A stretch of 64,000 nt of DNA from Amoebophrya sp. A120. Lineage: Eukaryota > Sar > Dinophyceae > Syndiniales > Amoebophryaceae. The position numbers and the translations under genes are program-made. How positions within the stretch are numbered: position 1 is the first letter of the stretch; every line of letters starts with the position of its first letter. The stretch lies in NCBI GenBank assembly GCA_905178155.1, contig CAJINV010000022.1, positions 703,073-767,072 on the forward strand, given 5' to 3'. The notes beneath the pieces are model-generated. The model had not been told where the DNA came from. It made no database searches and was given only the letters and a program-made list of their open reading frames with translations. Shown in pieces: positions 57,027 through 64,000 of the stretch.

Positions 57027-57292
57027 TATCAAATGCAAAAATATCTGGGTCTGGAAGGATGCGAACTTGTGATGCGTGTCGCGGATCAACATACAAAAAT
57101 CTGTGTTGCAGGACTTGCAGAAGGTTCCCATTTCTAGCCATGCCGAGGGGGCATTTCTCATGCAAAATAGGCATCACCAAGGGGCTGCAGAACCTGTGAT
57201 GCTAGGCCCTGCATTCCAGACTTGGCGGAGCTTGGAAAAACTGCATGACAAATCTCAGAATCTTCCAGACCTAGACATTTTTACATTTGATA
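57027..57292. mobile_element. Introner, family A
   Basis: TSD GCAAC exact. The host exon reads SSKPQ, then QLVYNTV and a stop at 57318; the gene is not otherwise resolved. Confidence 0.9.
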
Positions 57293-57561
57293 GCAACAGC
57301 TCGTGTACAACACGGTCTGAACAAGTTCGTCGGGCACAAGCGTCAAACACAATAGGAGTGCACCGAGCGGCGTGATACCGCTGTCCAAACCAGATGTGGT
57401 GAAGACGTGGTAAGATGATTATATATTCTTTTTTGTTTCAAGCGAAACAGTTCTCATGCACGCAATGGCATGGATACTTTTACTTCACCGAAATCGCATG
57501 GCATGAATAATTTACGAAGGATTTGTTCTAACAGAACGAAAAATAAAAATCATCAGGTTCT

Positions 57562-57950
57562 TAGGTGGCGCGTCGTCGTCGATTCGTCGCTAGTCATCTG
57601 GAGGTCAAGCAGCTCCGCCGTCCATATGCATTGCAAAAATGTCTGGGCCGGAAAGAGGTCGAGTTTGCCATGCTAAGTCGGAGCGGTGACGCAAATGTGC
57701 AGGACGATGTTATTTCTCATGAAGGAGGATGGCATTTCTCATGCAAGATGGGTGTTACGAAGCCCTCGCAGAAGCTGTGAAATAAACGTTACACCTCCCA
57801 TTCCAGACCTCGTGGGCCAGAGCTGTGCGGAACCTGCATGACAAACATTGCATCCTTACGACTTCAGATGACTGCTCAGACATATCTGCAATGCATAGTC
57901 CACACTCTGGTGCTACTCAAACCTGTCTTCGCTTCTCGTAGGTGACGACT
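57562..57950 (+). CDS. Possible short arginine-rich gene around an introner
   Basis: Before the introner a frame reads ARRRRFVASHLEVKQLRRP; after it, HSGATQTCLRFS then TAG near 57940. An alternative frame (VLRWRVVVDSSLVIWRSSSS...) is also open. Neither is recognised. The preceding AATCATCAG at 57553 could be an acceptor. Confidence 0.3.
57625..57897. mobile_element. Introner, family A
   Basis: TSD GTCCA exact. TIRs somewhat worn (GTCTGGGCCGGAAAG). Confidence 0.9.
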
Positions 57951-60190
57951 CTTTCAAATCCAGGTGCTTCATGCTGTGTACGAGCAGGCCGTGAAAGCCG
58001 AACTTGTGCTCTGTAGCTCGCTTAAATGTGAGTCTGCAGCCGGCAGAGCAGGAAGCTTCGTGCTCGCTAATGGTCGAAGATGATGAAGAAGTCAAAATGC
58101 TTTACTACTGAATCCTTTTCCAAGTTTCTTTTCATATTTGGCGGTTTTGTGGTTGCGCAAAACAAAGTCGTTGAGCTGATCAATGGTATAAGAAATCACG
58201 AGTACTAAAGACGGGACAAGAATCAAGAAACAAAAAGTAAATAATCCAGTGTCTTGGCTACATGTTCAGTAGTTTTAAAATTCTTCTTTACGGTTGTACT
58301 GTCTTGTTAGATTTTTTTACACGTTTTTTTATTGAAACAATGGCGATGGCCACCGCAACACTAGTAAAGTGACTTCGAGTCAAGGACGATCCGGTGCGAA
58401 ATGACGATATTTACAAATCAGAAAACTTTTCAACCTTTCCGAATCCGTGCAACTGGACTCACGGATGTAGATTAGGCGAAAACTTCATTTATGAATTTGA
58501 TTCACGAGGCGAACATTATTTTTTGATACAGCTGGTTTTCATGGAGCCCGCCCTTCAACACCAGTGGTTGTCGTTTGTCTTTTCACCAACAAAAAATAAT
58601 CAACCAGTGCAAGATAATATATAGTACAGCACAAAGTCTTTACTGTGACGACAGATACGGGGATTTGTGATGCAAAACCTTCACCAACATCACTCAGGTT
58701 TCGAAAAATAAAGGTACAAAAATTTTACACTTTTACGTTGCTTACACCGAGCATGAACAAACAAAAATAGAGTGCACGTGAAGAATTTGAATTCAGCTTC
58801 ATTCAACCGTCAGTAAGCACACTACCGTCGTCCTCCTACTGAGGTCGACGGTGTATTTTTTTATACACACCTGTAGTGCGACGACAAAATCCAAAAATAA
58901 TAAACACTTTTTTCGCTTTTACTTGTTTCGACTAGTAGTTCGAAAGTCGTGTCTACACCACACGACGTGCCCCCCTCTCGTGCAAGGATCAAAGCATCCA
59001 GTCGCGTTTGTTGGGCACCGTTGATTCACCTTTCAATTGCGAAGCTCGAATTTGACCTTTCTTTCTCGCGCATCTACAGGAAAATACGGGGAGTCGAGTG
59101 CCGCTTTGCATATCAGTATCATGTGCTTCCTACGAATAATTGTTGTGGCGAACACCACGACCTTCACTAGGTGGCTGATTAAAAAAAATAGATGCTGCAA
59201 GGGCGGCACAGAAGCCATCTTGTCTATGGGTTGTACCTGTGAAAGCCAGTGCAACAACCATGTCAGTTGCATCCTCGGTCTTCATCGATAAGTACTCCTA
59301 GCCACGGCTTTGCAAAAGTTTCTCTATCGTAGAACCATCCCCTCAACGAAGATTTGTTGTCTCCCACAACTATAGTCTCAGCGCCGCCTGCAGGACGCGT
59401 TCTCGCCATCGCGAATGCAAGCACAGACACTAAAAATCCGCAGCTTCTACGCGCTCGTTTTGTAGGCCTAGTTTTGGTATAGATATCGGATATTGTTTGC
59501 AAATCGTATCAAGGCAATTCGTTTGTGAAACGTAAAAGGGAAAGTAAGTAGCTCATGTAGTAGATCCGATATGGAGTCGCACCAGTTATTGTTATTCTCT
59601 TGAGAAAAATAAAACAGCCATGGCATAATCTACTCCTATGATGCGCACGAGGCTGTATTGTTGTACACCCTTCGTGCGTCGGCAGAATTAGAAGAAAAAA
59701 TGCGTAGGGAAATGTTGATATATTGGCACGGAGTTCATGCTCAAAGAAAACGTCTTTTGGGGCTAAAACGCATCTCCGCGGCACATGAAAAACATCATCA
59801 TCTTCTCGTATCCAAAATGATCTAGCGAAGTATGTGTGTTGCCTCGTTGGAGCGTTGGTTGTTTTCAGTTTCCAGCGCCAACAGGAGGTGTAGGACTTTA
59901 AAAGAAGTCCCGATGTTCTTTTTTTTCTTCACTCTGTGTGTTTTTGTGGCTCTTAATGGGTTATCAAAGATCCTTGTTTCCTCGTTCCGTCGTTCTTAAT
60001 TTCCTGGCTTGTGTAAGTCTACATGCTATCCTTTAACGCAGCACCACGTACGAATTTGGTGAACAACATTACTGACGATCACCCCCAGCAGTTGTACCGT
60101 GGATATTTATTTTTTGTGGTAAGTCCTAATCTGCAGCGAGTGAACGACCCACTTCCTTTGTTGTTTCCTTTTTTCACGCTCCAGGAGTGA
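57950..60190. other. Introner-free stretch, no gene recognised
   Basis: About 2.2 kb without introner TIRs. Only one TTTGTGATGCAAAA word, at 58672. AT-rich with several TTTTTT runs. Short open frames (58394-58624, 58949-59170 on +) do not look like known proteins. Confidence 0.45.
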
Positions 60191-60192
60191 AT

Positions 60193-63100
60193 ATGTCGTA
60201 CAATAAGCAGAACGCCCCAAGAGGGCCGTCTATGGGCCCTGCTACTCAGACACGTCCGCGTGAACAGCGTGGGCGGGAAGAGGGCGGACCGCGCTCCTTA
60301 ACCAGGGAACGACTATCAAATGGAAAAATCCCCCCTCCCCATATCGAAAACGAGATTTGTGATGCTGTATTTGAGTACACAAATCGAGTTGTAATGCTAG
60401 AAGGCCAAGAGACGCAGCTGTAGCCTCGTTTGCAGGCAATTTGTCATGCTGTTTCCCACTTCCAGCTGCCCCCTGTCATGCTGAAGATGCAAGGCTTTCC
60501 GACGCCAACCAGCACTACAGTCCGCATCTTTCCCCTTCTAGCATGACAAAGCTGATTTGTGACCACAAATCTGCATCACAAATTTCTAGTTTGAGTATGG
60601 AGTGGGGGGATTTTTCATTTTGATAACGACAACAGCAGATGGTGGCCAAGAGCAGATCCAACAGCGGCCCAGGGATCCGAGATAGAAGCCACGGCGGTGG
60701 AAGTGGTGCTGCTACTGCAGTCGATGCGCGAGTTGTGCTCCCGTCACTGCACTACTTGTACGCGAATGTCGACGTCCAGGAATACGAACTCGCCACGCTG
60801 CTCGCATGGGACCAAGCACTATCAAGTGTAAAAATGTCTGGGTCTGGAAGATTCTGAGACTGGTCATGCACATTCTGCATGAGCCATGAGGTCTAGAATG
60901 CGAGACCTAGCATGACAGATTCTGTGAGATGATCCGTGTCATGCCTATCCTGCATTAGAAACTTCCTCTCAACTTGGTCAAAAGTGGACAGCTTTTGGCA
61001 TTCATGCAACACAGATTTTTGCACGATCCAGAATTAGCATTACAAGTTGCAATCTTCCAGACCCAGACATTTTTGCAATTCATAAGCAGGCCGATATCAC
61101 AACATGCTACTTACGACGATGGATGTTTTTGCCTGCGCTCTGTCTGTCATGCCTTTGTGTTTGCCACGAGCGGGGCCGGTACAAACGAACCGCTGCATGA
61201 CTGCCTCGGAGTGTTTGTATCAGAGTTTTTTGAAGATTTCCCGCCCCTTTCCGTGCTGATAAATTTCGTTTTTCCATGCGCAAATCCGCACCGGGATTGT
61301 TCGTTGGAAGCATGCCAGGCAGCGCAGTCGGACGTTTTTCTTCGCGAAACCCTGTCGGTGCATATCTCATGTCAAATCAGTGTCACAAACCCATTAGATA
61401 CACGCAAGCGGCGCATTTATGTATCTTTCCTGCGAATCATGCGAAGCAACTGCGGTCGGACCACTGCGTGCTTTGCTTTCATACGCTGCGAATGTGATTT
61501 TGATTTTTCCGCGGTGCGTGCTCATGCATTACAAGTCGCCCTTTTAGACAGTGATTTGCCATGCGATACTTACGAAAGCAATTGCTGCAGCTGAGGAAAT
61601 ATCAAATGCAAATATGTCTGGGTCCTCTGGAAGGATGCAACCTTATCGTAGTCATGCTAAGTCTCAATCACAAAAACATCGTGTATTGCATGTGCGCCAA
61701 AAGTTGCCCAGCTCCTGCCAGGAGGTCTCGCTAAATCTCTGATGCTTTTGTGTGCATTCCAGACTGTGTCATGTGCATTCCTGCATACTTCTAGAACCAG
61801 ACATATTTGCAATGCATAGGGACATCTTGGATGACGTTCCGTACAAAGAAGAATACCCTCTAGCGGACCTGGACGCCAAGATACAGATCGTCAGGCACCT
61901 CGAGACACTATGGCTACACGAGACGGAACGGATCACTGATGCATTCAGACAAGGTAAAAGTCAATCCTCCACTGATGGTTTTGTTTGGATCTAACATTGA
62001 ATGAGGGGCTAGCTTTTTTCTGTTTGTCATTTTTAGCTGCCCCATGATCTCTTTCTACTTGCGTTGTATCCTCCCAGTCGACAATTTATAAACGCATGAA
62101 GTGTAACGAAGTAGTGGTAGATCATCGCAAAGACAATATAACGCACAGGTACACCCTGCTGCACCGAGACCGAGCACACAGGAGCTGCAGTTGCAGAAGA
62201 AAAAGGATATTACTTCGACGACAACCTCACCCTCGACACTCCGCTTTCCGCCGAGCGAAAACTGCAGGAGCAGGTTGAATTAATCCATGGCAAACCTCCT
62301 GTACTGCCCCAAGACCTGTTAGTAGAGAACACATGTTTATTCTTCTGGAGATTGTCATGCGATCGTCAGAGCGAAACTGGTTGACAAGTGTGCAAGATGT
62401 AGCCCATCGCGACTTTGTGATTAGGTTAAAGCACCACCAGCCGCGATGCTCTTCTTTCCCAAAGCTGTATCACCATGTCTTGGGCTGGCAGGTTGCTTTG
62501 CGTTGCATAAAAATTCGCGCTTCCACAGCCCGGCGATTTCTTCCCTGTATTCATTGCACATATCTCTGGGTCTGGAAGAGCTCCAACTTGTCATGCTAGG
62601 TTTGGATCATGCAGAAATCTGTGTTGCATGCTTACCAAAAGTTGATGTCCACTCTTTCCCAACTTGCGAGGGGGCCGTTTCTCATGCAGGATGAGTATAA
62701 TAGAGAGCTCACAGGATCTGTCATGCTACCTGCTGTATTCCAGACCGCATGGGCCATGGAAAATCTGGACGACAAGTGCTACTCCCTTCCAGGCCCAGAC
62801 ATGTTTGCATCTGATAGGACTGGCCGATGCTGGGTAAGGAAACTGTGTACTTATCTTGTTGAATGACGATCCGCACCAGAACGATATTCTATTTTTTTCT
62901 CCAATGATAAGAAACAAATATTTTCTTTCTCAGCGACGATACCACACCGATTTTCGTGTGGTTTAACTGGACGAAACAAATGAGATTTCCTCACCCCAAC
63001 ACAGGTGACCCAGTGTCGTATCTTGTCCTCTACATTAACAAGCTCGTTCTGGACACCGAGATAGCAATCGGGAACTGGATCTACACGCAGTTTTACAACC

Positions 63101-63201
63101 CCCTCGCAGCTACGAACCCAATAAGACGGCCTTCTCGCGGAGCAGAAGACGAGATGTGCACTATTGTCAGCAAAACTCTACTCCAACTCCATGCAACTTG
63201 A
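60193..63201 (+). CDS. Unknown protein, introners plus two canonical introns
   Basis: ATG 60193 (MSYNKQNAPRGPSMGPATQT) lies 8 bases after CTCCAG, a plausible trans-splice acceptor. Exons 60193-60308, 60626-60819, 61085-61109, 61569-61594, 61819-61953, 62149-62325, 62510-62547, 62817-62833, 62934-63201 (TGA 63199). Canonical introns: 61954-62148 and 62834-62933. The N-terminus is Arg/Gly-rich and disordered. The middle is acidic (DILDDVPYKEEYPLADLDAK). The C-terminal exon looks folded (FVWFNWTKQMRFPHPNTGDP; ETEIAIGNW-like D-T-E-I-A-I-G-N-W). The frame needs both TSD copies kept at the elements at 60820 and 62548, unlike most junctions. No family recognised. Confidence 0.6.
60314..60625. mobile_element. 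Introner, family B
   Basis: TSD ACGAC exact. Interior nearly identical, inverted, to the copy at 7373-7687 (shared GAAGATGCAAGGCTTTC block), so both moved recently. Confidence 0.93.
60820..61084. mobile_element. Introner, family A
   Basis: TSD AGCAC/AGCAG (one mismatch). Downstream frame requires both copies in the mRNA. Confidence 0.85.
61115..61568. mobile_element. 454-bp insertion with TSD but weak TIRs
   Basis: TSD CTTAC exact (61110-61114, 61569-61573). Right end GCCATGCGATA is introner-like, the left end GACGATGGATG is not. Interior carries GCATTACAAG and TTGCCATGC words. Excision restores TCYLRKQLLQLRD. Confidence 0.6.
61600..61818. mobile_element. Introner, family A
   Basis: Flanks GGAAA/GGGAC (2 differences plus one). 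Keeping the right copy gives Q-L-R-D-I-L-D-D in frame. Confidence 0.82.
62331..62509. mobile_element. Probable introner, worn
   Basis: Right end TTGCTTTGCGTTGCATA; left end ACATGTTTATTC. Flanks AGAAC/AAAAT. Accepted because the frame joins V-E-N-S-R-F-H. Confidence 0.5.
62548..62816. mobile_element. Introner, family A
   Basis: Left TATTCATTGCACATATCTCT. Flanks CCCTG/GGACT. The frame needs both flanks kept. Confidence 0.78.
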
Positions 63202-63399
63202 AAGGGTAGTTATTTGTGGTGCGCGTTTTGGGTACAGAAGTCAACTTGTGTCGCATGAATCGAGCACCAGATGGACTTTCAGTCACATTCTTGCTTTGCG
63301 TATCTGACTTTTGGAGCTGTGCGGGTAGCTACAACAGGGGCGTCTGTCATGCCGAATAGGTTTGAATTCTATTCCAGGTCCAGACAAGCGGAGCACTTG
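63202..63399. other. Downstream region with a worn family A end
   Basis: ATTCCAGGTCCAGACA near 63370-63386 resembles a family A right end; the left end was not found. No gene seen. Confidence 0.35.
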
Positions 63400-63725
63400 C
63401 ATCAAATAAACCCATCTGCCGTCGGGCTGCAATGCAAATTGGATTGTGTACACAAATCTGCGGTGCCACACTATGGGATTCTCGAACGTTACATTCTCAA
63501 CTCTTACATGATTTGTCATGCAAAATTACCACTGCGCATGACAAATTCTGAGAGGGCTAAACAGCACTATAATCCGCACCAAACCTTAATGCAAGACGCG
63601 CAAGGTTCTCCCTCCCACCTGTGCTAGTCTTGCATTGCAAATTCATGTAACAGTTGAGAATGTAACGTTTGAGAACGCCATACACACCCTTGCCATTTTG
63701 CAGTGGGCGATTTTTCATTTGCATA
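63400..63725. mobile_element. Worn family B element hosting another element
   Basis: Left interior GTGTACACAAATCTG and right end GTGGGCGATTTTTCATTTGC are family B. The left border is approximate. The element at 63472-63682 splits it. Confidence 0.65.
63472..63682. mobile_element. Introner, family F, nested in a family B element
   Basis: TSD CACAC exact. Ends TATGGGATTCTCGAACGTTA and AACGTTTGAGAACGCCATA. Confidence 0.92.
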
Positions 63726-63769
63726 GCGCCGTTGGACATCGGATCTCGAATTAAAAAGGAAAAGGAGAG
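63726..63769 (+). CDS. Exon fragment of a gene continuing past the window
   Basis: 44 bp between two elements, open as PLDIGSRIKKEKE. Too short to identify. Confidence 0.35.
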
Positions 63770-64000
63770 TATCAACCTCAAATATGTCGGGGTCTGAAAG
63801 GTGCGACTTGTGATGCCGTCTCTGGGTTGTACAAAAATCTGTATTGCATTAGTAGCAACAAGAACGAAGTTTTTGCTGTGGGGAGAGGACAGTTCTCGTC
63901 ATCCGGAATACTCAAGCATCAGCAAATCTGTGATGCTATGCCATGAATTACGGGCATCATGGGCCAAGGCCATGCGAAATATGCATGACAAACCTGGCAA
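63770..64000. mobile_element. Introner, family A, cut by the window end
   Basis: Left end TATCAACCTCAAATATGTCG, interior as in 23684-23948 (TGTATTGCAT, GCATCAGCAAATC, ATATGCATGACAAACC). The left flank is GAGAG; the right end lies outside the window. Confidence 0.85.

Noticed and set aside
60974-61594. 206-codon single exon
   Set aside because: It spans the right half of one introner and the CTTAC-flanked insertion; the supported frame is different.
4646-64000. Many short open frames containing M-S-G-S-G-R or D-P-D-I-F
   Set aside because: These are translations of family A TIRs (GTCTGGGTCTGG and its complement) read through from exons.

Overview
The window looks like nuclear DNA of a protist. 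The best match I know is a parasitic (syndinian) dinoflagellate of the Amoebophrya type, because those genomes are known for introns made of short inverted-repeat introner elements and for non-canonical splice borders. This is inference from architecture; no marker gene settles the species. Nearly all readable genes lie on the + strand, as expected for dinoflagellate gene arrays. No rRNA, tRNA, CRISPR array or transposase gene was recognised.

The dominant feature is about 90 short elements (roughly 150-320 bp, a few longer) that cut genes into small exons. Each begins TAT and ends ATA, has terminal inverted repeats (TIRs), and is flanked by a 5-bp target-site duplication (TSD), exact in about 29 cases. 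Removing the element plus one TSD copy restores the host reading frame in most genes. I sort them by left TIR: family A TATCAAATGCAAAAATGTCT; B TATCAAAGTGAAAAATCCCC; C TATCCTGTGCAAAAGTATCG; D TATCGCAAGAAAAAACTGTT; E TATCCTGTGCAAAAACATCC; F TATGGCATTCTCAAACGTTA; G with GAAAAGTAC after TATC; plus singletons. All families share an internal GCATNACAA / TTGTNATGC word. Ordinary GT-AG introns (44-230 nt) occur in the same genes.

Layout: 1-3182, a 69-bp higher-order satellite; 4.1-12.7 kb, a CLU-family gene split by about 19 introners; 14.2-16.4 kb, an unknown gene; 16.8-18.0 kb, an unknown gene with very short canonical introns; 18.4-20.3 kb, an unknown ~550-aa protein; 20.9-23 kb, an FHA-like protein; 23-27 kb, exons of a gene with internally repeated modules; 28-30 kb, fragments of unknown genes; 29.9-32 kb, introner-free and mostly silent; 32.1-35.5 kb, four different tandem arrays in a row, the last encoding a Ser-Gly-Ala repeat protein; 35.8-39.05 kb, a well-resolved unknown gene with five introners; 39.1-41.3 kb, a duplicated gene tail and GC-rich palindromes; 41.4-44.8 kb, two small genes, one holding an introner with another element inside it; 45.7-48.3 kb, a coiled-coil protein gene; 48.5-55.4 kb, a long multi-exon gene (or two); 55.9-57.9 kb, small genes; 57.9-60.2 kb, no introners; 60.2-63.2 kb, a multi-exon gene; then a nested element pair to the window end.

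Exon borders are inferred by frame restoration only. They need RNA evidence.
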